Shown: positions 45,028 through 53,003 of the stretch, piece by piece
Numbering within the stretch: position 1 is the stretch's first letter
Layout: each line of letters begins with the position of its first letter
Assembly (NCBI GenBank): GCA_902586905.1
Contig: CACIJH010000004.1
Location: 1-64,000, forward strand
DNA: 64,000 nucleotides
Direction of reading: 5' to 3'
From: an uncultured Bacteroidota bacterium
Lineage (GTDB): Bacteria; Bacteroidota; Bacteroidia; Flavobacteriales; Flavobacteriaceae
Notes under the pieces: model-generated
What the model saw: only the letters and a program-made list of their open reading frames with translations
Told to the model about the DNA's origin: nothing
Database searches by the model: none
Made by a program: the position numbers and the translations under genes

Positions 45028-45038
45028 TTTTTGTTTTT

Positions 45039-45046
45039 TACTTTTG
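45039..45046 (+). promoter_or_regulatory. -7 box four bases from the mnmE start codon
   Basis: TACTTTTG is an exact TAnnTTTG and is followed by CCAC and then the ATG of mnmE. A start site at the usual distance would produce a leaderless or nearly leaderless transcript. No -33 TTTG stands at 20 bases. Confidence 0.45.
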
Positions 45047-45050
45047 CCAC

Positions 45051-46421
45051 ATGCAAAATGAAGGGAAAACCATAGTCGCTTCGGCTACTGCACCAGGCAC
45101 AAGTGCCATTGCCATTGTTCGTCTATCGGGTGATAAAGCCATCATCATCGCCGATCGTGTTTTTCGATCGGTGCATGGCAAAACCCTTGCAAAGCAAAAA
45201 TCACACACCATTCATCTAGGTCATATTGTGCAAAACGATAGCACGCTTGATGAGGTACTTGTAAGTTTGTTCAAAGGGCCAAATTCATACACTGGCGAAG
45301 ATGTTGTAGAGATTTCATGCCATGGGTCTATCTATATTCAACAGCAACTGATCCAACTGCTGCAAAAGGAAGGAGCACAAATGGCAGCGCCTGGCGAATT
45401 TACCCTACGCGCTTTTATGAATGGGAAAATGGATCTAACCCAAGCAGAAGCAGTTGCAGACCTTATTGCCAGTGAAGGAGAAGCTGCACATAGAGTGGCA
45501 ATACAGCAACTTCGTGGGGGTATCAGCAATCAGTTGGAACAACTCAGACAACAACTGATCGACTTTGCTTCGTTGGTAGAACTTGAGCTTGATTTTAGCG
45601 AAGAGGATGTTGATTTTGCAGATCGAAATGCATTGGATAAACTATTACAAGAAGCCCAAGACACGATCAAATCACTTGTTGATTCATTTGCTGTTGGGAA
45701 TGCCATGAAACAAGGCGTTCCTGTTGCTATTGCAGGAAAGCCAAATGCTGGAAAATCGTCCTTACTCAACGCACTTGCCCAAGAGGAAAAAGCCATTGTT
45801 TCTGAAATTGCTGGTACCACACGAGACAGCATAGAAGATACTGTTACGATTGATGGGATTCAGTTTAGATTTATCGATACTGCTGGCCTTCGAGAGACTG
45901 AAGATACCATCGAAGCCATAGGCGTTGAAAAGGCTAAAACTAAAATTTCAGACGCGCAAGTCCTTCTCTATGTAGTGGATTCTGAAACAATGACAACTGA
46001 AGATATCAAAACAGAAGTCAATGCACTACAGCATCAAAGCCCTTTGGTGTTGTTGAACAAGGCAGACCTTTACGATACAAACCAACTCAACAACCAAAGC
46101 AGAAAGTTGGGTGATATAGATTCAATTGTTATTTCAGCAGAAACAGGTGCAGGCTTGGACAAGTTGAAAAATCATCTGGTACAGCTTGTGAATCACACCA
46201 ACTACGATACGATTGTGAGCAACAGCCGTCATCACAATGAACTTCAACAAACCCTCACAGCAATTTTGACTGTTCGAGAGGGCTTATCAAGTGGTTTGAG
46301 TGGTGATTTGCTAGCAGTTGATTTGCGAACAGCACTGCATCATTTGGGTATGCTGACAGGATCGATTTCATCCGATGAACTTCTGGGAAATATATTTGCT
46401 AATTTTTGTATTGGGAAGTAA
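45051..46421 (+). CDS. mnmE: tRNA uridine-5-carboxymethylaminomethyl(34) synthesis GTPase
   Basis: MnmE works with MnmG to modify U34 of certain tRNAs. The 456 residues have an N-terminal folate-binding domain (VASATAPGTSAIAIVRLSG), a helical domain with an inserted G domain (P-loop AGKPNAGKSSLLN at residues 229-240, GTTRDSIEDT switch, DTAGLRET, NKAD), and the C-terminal CIGK tetrapeptide with its functional Cys453. Length is standard. mnmG is not in the window. Confidence 0.97.
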   Translation: MQNEGKTIVASATAPGTSAIAIVRLSGDKAIIIADRVFRSVHGKTLAKQKSHTIHLGHIVQNDSTLDEVLVSLFKGPNSYTGEDVVEISCHGSIYIQQQLIQLLQKEGAQMAAPGEFTLRAFMNGKMDLTQAEAVADLIASEGEAAHRVAIQQLRGGISNQLEQLRQQLIDFASLVELELDFSEEDVDFADRNALDKLLQEAQDTIKSLVDSFAVGNAMKQGVPVAIAGKPNAGKSSLLNALAQEEKAIVSEIAGTTRDSIEDTVTIDGIQFRFIDTAGLRETEDTIEAIGVEKAKTKISDAQVLLYVVDSETMTTEDIKTEVNALQHQSPLVLLNKADLYDTNQLNNQSRKLGDIDSIVISAETGAGLDKLKNHLVQLVNHTNYDTIVSNSRHHNELQQTLTAILTVREGLSSGLSGDLLAVDLRTALHHLGMLTGSISSDELLGNIFANFCIGK

Positions 46422-46430
46422 TTAAAAAAA

Positions 46431-47132
46431 TTACTGTTTTACCACACGTCTTGTCACCCATTCTTTATTGTCTGTGCGATACAGTCGAATGAGGTACATC
46501 CCATTGTTTACAGAACCTAAATCAACACTTGAAGTATTTGTCTTCATCAACTGTTTTCCAGTGAGGTCATACACATGAATTTTGGTGATAATGTCTTGAT
46601 TGGCTTGCACAACTCCCGAGGTGGGATTGGGATATACAAATATATCTTTGTCCTGCGCTCCTTCAATACTCAAGTTGGGGTTTGTTGATCGTGTGTAAAT
46701 GAAGCCCCCACCGTTTGACCTTCCAGACTGCCAGGAAGTGAAAGTTACGTCAATATGAATATCATCAGACTCAGTAGTTGTGCCTTTTGTCAATTTTAAA
46801 ACAACTTGGGTGTTTAAAGGAGGTTTGTTTCCACCTGTCCCATAAAAATCCCGAAAATTATCAAATGATAAGTTCGTATCAGAAGTGCTTCCCAATGCCC
46901 AAAGTGTACCCACAGGGCTTGTTCCTTGGACATATGAGCTTTCTTGACTATAATTGATCAAAGCACCACCACTATTGGTGCGAGTCAACCAAACATCATC
47001 AGTAATTCGATCTTGGTGTTGCGCACTCGTATAATCTGCATTGTTGGGCTTTGAAATGGTAATCGTTGCTCCATCCCAAACAGTTTGGGAAAAACACATT
47101 AAAGGTGTCAGTAAGAGTAAAATATATTTCAT
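46431..47132 (-). CDS. T9SS-secreted protein with C-terminal sorting domain
   Basis: A 233-residue secreted protein: signal peptide KYILLLLTPLMCFSQ, a mature domain starting TVWDGATITISKPNNADYTS that resembles no enzyme I recognise, and a C-terminal type A sorting domain (DIFVYPNPTSGVV, KIHVYDLTGKQLMK, GMYLIRLYRTDNKEWVTRRVVKQ). The frame is open further upstream, but ATG 47132 begins the signal peptide. The cargo is expected at the cell surface or outside. A TATCTTTA box lies just upstream on this strand. Confidence 0.78.
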   Translation of the reverse strand: MKYILLLLTPLMCFSQTVWDGATITISKPNNADYTSAQHQDRITDDVWLTRTNSGGALINYSQESSYVQGTSPVGTLWALGSTSDTNLSFDNFRDFYGTGGNKPPLNTQVVLKLTKGTTTESDDIHIDVTFTSWQSGRSNGGGFIYTRSTNPNLSIEGAQDKDIFVYPNPTSGVVQANQDIITKIHVYDLTGKQLMKTNTSSVDLGSVNNGMYLIRLYRTDNKEWVTRRVVKQ

Positions 47133-47201
47133 AACAGTAATTTTTCCTTCTAAAGATACAATTCTTACGCCAATTCCATTTTTTCCTCGATTAGAAACAC
47201 C

Positions 47202-47209
47202 TATTTTTG
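47202..47209 (+). promoter_or_regulatory. -7 box just before the DUF2490-like gene
   Basis: TATTTTTG, exact TAnnTTTG, ends nine bases before ATG 47219, with a run of A between. A short or absent leader is implied. Confidence 0.42.
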
Positions 47210-47218
47210 AAAAAAAAA

Positions 47219-47959
47219 ATGCAATTTCTTCTGCTCTTTGCATTCTTCATATGTGGCATTGCGCATGCACAAACGATTTTAAATTCAGAATCGTTATTGA
47301 ATCACTCCACTACTAAACTCAACACACAAATCAATCTCTCTTTCGACTGGGAATCAGGCAACGAAAATACGTTTGCTTCTTTTAATCAAATATTAATCGG
47401 AACGAAACAAGGACGTCAACTTTGGCGACTCATCGTGGGGCATGACTACGAGGATGATGAAGGGGAAATTGTTGCAAATGACTGGAGTGCACAGCTTCGC
47501 CTAAACCATTTTGTCAGCGATAAAAACTCGATCTATGGTTTTATTCAGACGCAAAATATCAAGGTGTTACAGATGAACCATCGTCAACTTGTTGGAGGTG
47601 GCTATCGTCATTCGCTGTTCAACAACGATCGCCAGTACATCGATCTTGCAGCTGGTTTGTTTTATGAAGATGAAGAATACCCTAATCTTCAAACACATAA
47701 ATATCGATTCAATATCAATATGTTTTTGCGTGTAAAACTGCTTGTAAAACTGTATTTCAATTGTGTAACCTACTTCCAAGTCAACACAAAAGATGCAAGC
47801 GATATTCGATTTTTTGTTGAGCCAAAAATCAATTTTGAACAAGAAAAATTTGCCTTATCCATTGGCGCACAAAACAGGTATAATTCAACCCCATATTCAC
47901 AAAATAAAAAGAACGATCTCTTGTCCCAAGTTGCACTGACAATCAAATTGTTTAAATAA
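47219..47959 (+). CDS. Outer membrane beta-barrel protein, DUF2490/DUF481-like
   Basis: A 246-residue protein with signal peptide (QFLLLFAFFICGIAHAQ) and alternating amphipathic strands: WRLIVGHDYEDDEGEIVAND, LRLNHFVSDKNSIYGFIQTQ, and GLFYEDEEYPN, ending in DLLSQVALTIKLFK with a C-terminal aromatic before Lys. This is the pattern of small porin-like outer membrane barrels annotated as DUF2490 or DUF481. The TTG at 47207 would lie in the promoter box, so ATG 47219 is chosen. A small lipoprotein gene follows ten bases later. Confidence 0.68.
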   Translation: MQFLLLFAFFICGIAHAQTILNSESLLNHSTTKLNTQINLSFDWESGNENTFASFNQILIGTKQGRQLWRLIVGHDYEDDEGEIVANDWSAQLRLNHFVSDKNSIYGFIQTQNIKVLQMNHRQLVGGGYRHSLFNNDRQYIDLAAGLFYEDEEYPNLQTHKYRFNINMFLRVKLLVKLYFNCVTYFQVNTKDASDIRFFVEPKINFEQEKFALSIGAQNRYNSTPYSQNKKNDLLSQVALTIKLFK

Positions 47960-47969
47960 TGCGATTGTA

Positions 47970-48209
47970 ATGAGGAAAATTTTATTAATAATGACAATGA
48001 GTCTCTTTTTTGGCTGTAAAAGTGATGACAATTGTGGCGAGGTCATCGATAAAGTCATAAATAATGATCGCTTTTTACTCGTCATCCGATTTGATGATGG
48101 CGCGAGTACGAGCGAAAATGAATTTAGTGGGGAACTGGTCGACGATATCGAAGTCAGCGAGCAAACCTTTTCGAGCTTCGATGAAGGAGACAACTATTGC
48201 ATCAAATAG
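47970..48209 (+). CDS. Small lipoprotein
   Basis: This 79-residue protein has a signal peptide with lipobox LFFGC at residues 12-16, then an acidic domain (CGEVIDKVINNDRF, FDDGASTSENEFSGELVDD) with three further Cys or Cys-like positions. The function is unknown. It follows the barrel gene by ten bases and is probably cotranscribed. Its stop codon abuts the stop of the convergent HMA gene. Confidence 0.65.
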   Translation: MRKILLIMTMSLFFGCKSDDNCGEVIDKVINNDRFLLVIRFDDGASTSENEFSGELVDDIEVSEQTFSSFDEGDNYCIK

Positions 48210-48587
48210 CTAGTGTTTGGTCATTTGACCAGGTTTGGGTTCTTGTCCTTTCCGAACATACTGACAACAAGCAGGCAACTGATCATATATTTCTTTAGAT
48301 GCGTTGTGGTGTTCAGTGTCATGCCCTGCAGCAGCGATTTGCTTTTCGATTGTACCTATGTCTGTTTTTAATCCATTGTAAATCAAACGAAGTTGTCCAG
48401 AGGAATTATCCCAAGAGGCATATTTGACACCTTTCACTGAAAAAGCAGCTTTCTCAATTCGCTTTTTGCACATGTCACAGTTGCCAAGAACTTCAATGCT
48501 ATTCTTTTCGTTTTCTGATGGACTCTCTTGTGCAAAAGAAAGCAGAGAAAAGCTGATAAAAAATACAATAAATACTGCTTTCTTCAT
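48210..48587 (-). CDS. Secreted heavy-metal-associated (HMA) domain protein
   Basis: This protein of 125 residues has a signal peptide (about residues 1-20) and an HMA ferredoxin-like domain from residue 31: GNCDMCKKRIEKAA holds the CxxC pair C37/C40, although the usual MxCxxC Met is replaced by Asn. The His-rich HDTEHH and the C-terminal CCQYVRK pair could also bind metal. In Bacteroidota such secreted HMA proteins accompany TonB receptors for copper or similar metals. Here the receptor gene lies nine bases upstream on the same strand. Periplasmic metal chaperoning is inferred. Confidence 0.8.
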   Translation of the reverse strand: MKKAVFIVFFISFSLLSFAQESPSENEKNSIEVLGNCDMCKKRIEKAAFSVKGVKYASWDNSSGQLRLIYNGLKTDIGTIEKQIAAAGHDTEHHNASKEIYDQLPACCQYVRKGQEPKPGQMTKH

Positions 48588-48596
48588 GATTCAAAT

Positions 48597-50798
48597 TTAT
48601 AAATTATATCGCAACCCAACATACATCATCCGTCCAAAAACAGGAGCGTACACCAAGCTCGAATCAAAAGACGAAGAAAAGGGCTGATCAGCAGAAAAAA
48701 TGGGTTGTGCTTGTTTGTAATTCGTGAGGTTTTCACCACCCATATAGATTTCAAAATTAGGCTTTGGGATATAGGTAATTTGTGCATTCATCAATCCAAA
48801 AGCATTACTCTCAAAGCCACTCGGATGTTGGATGGTTGCAGGGATGCGCTGTGGACCTGTATAGTGATAGGTAGCATCTGCTCTCCACTGATCCCCTACA
48901 TACCCAAGATTTAAAAAATATCGTTGTTTTGGCTGTAAAGGCTTTTGCTTTTTAGCAGCGACATAATCGACCTGAACATCATAAAATTTATAGGAAAAAC
49001 GAGCATCTATCAGTCTAAACAAACGTGCGTCCAACCCAAGCTGTAAGCTGTTTGCATAGCTATCACCATCAAGGTTATAAAATGATACTTGTCCTTGTGT
49101 TTCCCAATCCACAACCACCTGGTTGACAAATGATGTTCGAAATATATCTAGATTGACATTCAACGGAATCGTGCCGATTTGAAAACCTTTCAAATAACTG
49201 ACTCCATAGTTCCATGCACGCTCTGGTAATAATCCATAATGATGGCTTTGAAGTTCAGGGATCAATATCGTTCTGCCAGAGCCAAATAATTTTTGATTTT
49301 CAGCAAATACAGTCGCTACTCTACGTCCACTACCCATCAAAAATCGTAAACTAGAGGTATCTGTAAACGCATAACGCAAATGCGCTCGAGGGGTAACGAA
49401 ACTGCCAATATGATTGTGATGATCAAAGCGAAGACCCAACACAATTCGAAGTCGCTCGAGGCTGTCATAACTGTACTCAAAAAAAGCACCCACAGAACGA
49501 TCAATTCTGTTGGTTGATTGCACTTCTACTGTTTCATCATACTGGTCATATGCGAACTGTAGTCCTGTCTTAAATTTATGAAGGGTGTTGCTCAGAATGG
49601 AGTTAAATATCACATTTGAAAACATACTCTTATGGCGAATATCGTATGCTCGCAAACCATAATATGACTGCTGATCGTGGTCGCTGTAAGCCAACTGAAA
49701 ACCAAAGCTTTGATAGGGTAATTCAGGGAAAACATAGCCAAGTTTGAGCGAAGTTTCATAGCGTTTTGTCAGCATCTCACTCCCCCACACTGCTGCTGTG
49801 TTTTTATGCGTTTTTGGAATAAAGTTTGTTTGCCCAAAAAGCTTATTGTCATGAAGCATTCTGACATTAAAGAAGGACACCCAACCCTTTTCTGCATCTA
49901 GGTATTGAAAGCGAGTGAGGATATTCACTTGATCGGAAAGAGGCATATCCAAAAACTGATCATCATTTTTATCTACCCTTTCTGTGCGTTCGTTATAATG
50001 CACAAATAAATTTGCAGACCAATTGTTCGACAAATTCGCTTTCGTATGAACATTCAACTCATTTCGCCCCTCAAAAGAACGAAATAGATTGAGGAACAAT
50101 CGCGCGCTTGTCAAGGGTTTTTTTAGTTCAAAATTGATTTGACCAGTCATGCTTTCATAGCCATTTATCACACTTCCAGCGCCTTTGGTGATTTGTAGGC
50201 TTTCGATCCATGTGCCAGGGATAAAGCTCAAACCATACACCTGCGATACTCCTCTGATCGTAGGTATGTTTTCTTCTGTAAAGAGTAAGTATGGACTGGG
50301 TAAACCCATCATTTTCACTTGCTTAACACCTGTGAGTGCATTGTCAAAATTGACATCAATAGCTGGGTTGGTTTCAAAGCTTTCAGAAAGGTTGCAACAG
50401 GCAGCTTTTAGGAGTTCCTCGCTACTGACATTCAAAACGCTTTGTGCAGACAGAAAAGACAATTGGCTAGTCTTTTTTCGTTCAGAAACAACGACTTCGT
50501 CTAGGTTTGCGCCATCTTTTCGCTTTAAAATATGGATGATTGTTTTTGAATTTTGAATGCTAAGGGTATCTGAAGTAAAACCCACGAAAGAGATTACCAA
50601 TTGAGAATCGGAAGCCTGTTTTTGCATCGAAAATTTGCCATCGATATCAGTGACAGTTCCTTTATTTGTTGCAAGCCAATACACATTCGCTCCTGGCAAT
50701 GGGTTGCTTTCATCATTCCCAAAAACAGTACCTGAGAAAACGTCTTGCGCTTGCACAAAACAGAAACAAAAGAAGAAAATTAAGAACCTAGATAACAC
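48597..50798 (-). CDS. TonB-dependent receptor, metal-type, paired with HMA protein
   Basis: A 733-residue outer membrane receptor. It has a signal peptide (LIFFFCFCFVQAQ), a carboxypeptidase-like domain at about residues 20-92 (SNPLPGANVYWLATNKGTVT), then a plug (DEVVVSERKKT, KAACCNLSESFETNP, GVKQVKMMGLPSPYLLFTE) and a barrel ending in GLRYNL. The C134-C135 pair in the plug and the LGYESMTGQINFEL-like GYESMTGQINFELKKPL fit the group found beside HMA proteins. The probable substrate is copper or a related metal, by context only. The start is GTG at 50798. Confidence 0.82.
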   Translation of the reverse strand: MLSRFLIFFFCFCFVQAQDVFSGTVFGNDESNPLPGANVYWLATNKGTVTDIDGKFSMQKQASDSQLVISFVGFTSDTLSIQNSKTIIHILKRKDGANLDEVVVSERKKTSQLSFLSAQSVLNVSSEELLKAACCNLSESFETNPAIDVNFDNALTGVKQVKMMGLPSPYLLFTEENIPTIRGVSQVYGLSFIPGTWIESLQITKGAGSVINGYESMTGQINFELKKPLTSARLFLNLFRSFEGRNELNVHTKANLSNNWSANLFVHYNERTERVDKNDDQFLDMPLSDQVNILTRFQYLDAEKGWVSFFNVRMLHDNKLFGQTNFIPKTHKNTAAVWGSEMLTKRYETSLKLGYVFPELPYQSFGFQLAYSDHDQQSYYGLRAYDIRHKSMFSNVIFNSILSNTLHKFKTGLQFAYDQYDETVEVQSTNRIDRSVGAFFEYSYDSLERLRIVLGLRFDHHNHIGSFVTPRAHLRYAFTDTSSLRFLMGSGRRVATVFAENQKLFGSGRTILIPELQSHHYGLLPERAWNYGVSYLKGFQIGTIPLNVNLDIFRTSFVNQVVVDWETQGQVSFYNLDGDSYANSLQLGLDARLFRLIDARFSYKFYDVQVDYVAAKKQKPLQPKQRYFLNLGYVGDQWRADATYHYTGPQRIPATIQHPSGFESNAFGLMNAQITYIPKPNFEIYMGGENLTNYKQAQPIFSADQPFSSSFDSSLVYAPVFGRMMYVGLRYNL

Positions 50799-50847
50799 AG
50801 TTGCAAGTTACTAAAATCATGTTACATAAAAAAGGTTACCTTAGTCA

Positions 50848-51036
50848 ATGAAAATGAGTAAAAAGAAAAAAATAAACAGCGATCCACCCATTGATTTGGT
50901 TGCTGACTTTTACAGTCAAAAAAAGTTGAATGTTGATGAAATTGTAAGAGTCAAAAAAGAAAGCATACAAGCTGTTGTCAGCTACAGTCTTGCGCCCTAC
51001 ACAGAAGTTTATGTGATTGGTAATCCTACTGATTAA
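50848..51036 (+). CDS. Small protein of unknown function
   Basis: This 62-residue soluble protein starts with a Lys-rich segment (KMSKKKKINSD) and continues with LVADFYSQKKLNVDEIVRV and AVVSYSLAPYTEVYVIGN. No family was recognised. The clear start, upstream TACCTTAG box (one mismatch to TAnnTTTG) and separate position between the divergent receptor gene and parE make it plausibly real. The basic N-terminus could contact nucleic acid or membrane, but that is a guess. Confidence 0.5.
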   Translation: MKMSKKKKINSDPPIDLVADFYSQKKLNVDEIVRVKKESIQAVVSYSLAPYTEVYVIGNPTD

Positions 51037-51148
51037 ACTTTAACATTTTTTGAAAGAATGTATTTTCAACAAAAGCCGTTTTTATATTGTTAATTTCTTT
51101 CACTGTTCTTGAACCTATATTTTGAGATGAAGTTTTAAATTAGCAGCC

Positions 51149-53002
51149 ATGCCACAAACCACCCAATATACAGAAGATAATATCCGATCGCTCGATTGGA
51201 AAGAGCACATTCGCATGCGCCCTGGTATGTATATTGGCAAACTCGGCGATGGGTCTTCTGCTGATGATGGGATTTATATTTTACTCAAAGAGGTGCTCGA
51301 CAACAGTATTGATGAGTTTGTCATGGGTGCTGGAAAAACCATAGAAATTTCTGTGAAAGAGGGGCAAGTCACTGTGCGTGACTATGGGCGTGGGATCCCT
51401 TTAGGAAAGGTGGTTGATGTCGTGTCGCGTATGAACACTGGTGGTAAGTATGACACTCGCGCTTTTAAAAAATCAGTTGGTCTAAATGGGGTTGGTACAA
51501 AAGCAGTCAATGCCCTTTCGACCTATTTTAAGGTCGAATCCATTCGTGATGATCAATCAAAGGTTGCTGTTTTTGAAAGGGGAGAGCTTATAGAAGACCC
51601 TGCACAAGAACCGAGTAGCAAGCGCAAAGGCACATCTGTTTCTTTTGTGCCAGACGAAAGCATTTTTAAACACTTTAAATATCGTCACGAGTACATCGTT
51701 CGAATGCTCAAAAACTATGTGTATCTCAATCCAGGACTGACGATTGTCTTTAATAGCGAGAAATACAAGTCAGAGAATGGTTTAAAAGATTTGCTCGAAG
51801 ACAACAACAATGCTGAGGATATGCTTTATCCCATCATCCATTTGCGTGGTAATGATATCGAGGTGGCTATCACACACAGCAAAACACAATACAGCGAAGA
51901 ATACCATTCCTTTGTCAATGGGCAACACACAACCCAAGGTGGTACCCATCAATCTGCTTTTAGAGAAGCCATCGTAAAGACTGTTCGAGAACACTATGGC
52001 AAAAATTTTGACGCATCAGATATTCGAAAATCTATCATATCAGCCATCAGTATAAAAGTGATGGAGCCAGTGTTTGAGTCCCAAACAAAAACCAAGCTGG
52101 GGTCAACAGATATGGGTGGCGATCTGCCAACTGTTCGCACATATATCAATGATTTTATTGGAACGAAACTCGATAATTATCTCCATAAAAACTCCACAAC
52201 TACCGAGCAACTCCAACGTAAAATCTTACAAGCTGAAAAAGAAAGAAAAGAACTCTCTGGCATAAGAAAATTGGCACGTGAACGAGCCAAAAAAGCGAGT
52301 TTACACAACAAGAAATTACGTGATTGCCGCATCCATTTGGGTGATATGAAAAAAGAAAGGCGACTGGAGTCAACTCTTTTTATTACAGAGGGAGACTCTG
52401 CAAGTGGATCGATTACAAAATCGAGAGATGTCAACACCCAAGCAGTGTTTAGTTTGCGAGGTAAACCTTTGAATTCTTATGGCATGAGTAAAAAAATTGT
52501 TTATGAAAATGAAGAATTCAACTTGCTGCAAGCAGCACTGAATATCGAAGAGAGTTTGGAGGATTTGCGCTATAACAATATCGTCATCGCTACAGATGCT
52601 GACGTGGATGGTATGCACATTCGTTTGTTGCTGATCACATTCTTTTTACAGTTCTTCCCAGAACTGATTAAAGAAGGACATCTGTATATTTTACAAACCC
52701 CACTTTTTAGGGTGAGGAACAAAAAAGAAACGATTTATTGTTACTCAGAGCAGGAACGAATCGATGCCATGAATAAGCTAGGACAGAAACCTGAAATCAC
52801 AAGGTTTAAGGGCTTGGGCGAGATTTCACCTGACGAGTTCAAACACTTTATTGGGGATAATATTCGTTTGGACCCCATCATGCTAGACCGAGCTGTTGGT
52901 ATAGATGAAATGTTATCATTTTATATGGGTAAAAACACCCCAAAAAGGCAAGAGTTTATTATTGATAATCTAAAAGTCGAACTTGATCAAGTAGAGGAGT
53001 AG
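51149..53002 (+). CDS. parE: DNA topoisomerase IV subunit B
   Basis: ParE is the ATPase subunit of topoisomerase IV, which separates linked daughter chromosomes. The 617 residues show [13 protein letters not shown], the GHKL motif LDNSIDEF and [10 protein letters not shown] in the first 100 residues, [14 protein letters not shown], and the [14 protein letters not shown] near residue 412 with the DADVDGMH acidic pair near 490. The short C-terminus and missing gyrase-specific insert fit ParE over GyrB. parC follows with one base between stop and start. Confidence 0.93.
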   Translation: MPQTTQYTEDNIRSLDWKEHIRMRPGMYIGKLGDGSSADDGIYILLKEVLDNSIDEFVMGAGKTIEISVKEGQVTVRDYGRGIPLGKVVDVVSRMNTGGKYDTRAFKKSVGLNGVGTKAVNALSTYFKVESIRDDQSKVAVFERGELIEDPAQEPSSKRKGTSVSFVPDESIFKHFKYRHEYIVRMLKNYVYLNPGLTIVFNSEKYKSENGLKDLLEDNNNAEDMLYPIIHLRGNDIEVAITHSKTQYSEEYHSFVNGQHTTQGGTHQSAFREAIVKTVREHYGKNFDASDIRKSIISAISIKVMEPVFESQTKTKLGSTDMGGDLPTVRTYINDFIGTKLDNYLHKNSTTTEQLQRKILQAEKERKELSGIRKLARERAKKASLHNKKLRDCRIHLGDMKKERRLESTLFITEGDSASGSITKSRDVNTQAVFSLRGKPLNSYGMSKKIVYENEEFNLLQAALNIEESLEDLRYNNIVIATDADVDGMHIRLLLITFFLQFFPELIKEGHLYILQTPLFRVRNKKETIYCYSEQERIDAMNKLGQKPEITRFKGLGEISPDEFKHFIGDNIRLDPIMLDRAVGIDEMLSFYMGKNTPKRQEFIIDNLKVELDQVEE

Positions 53003-53003
53003 T

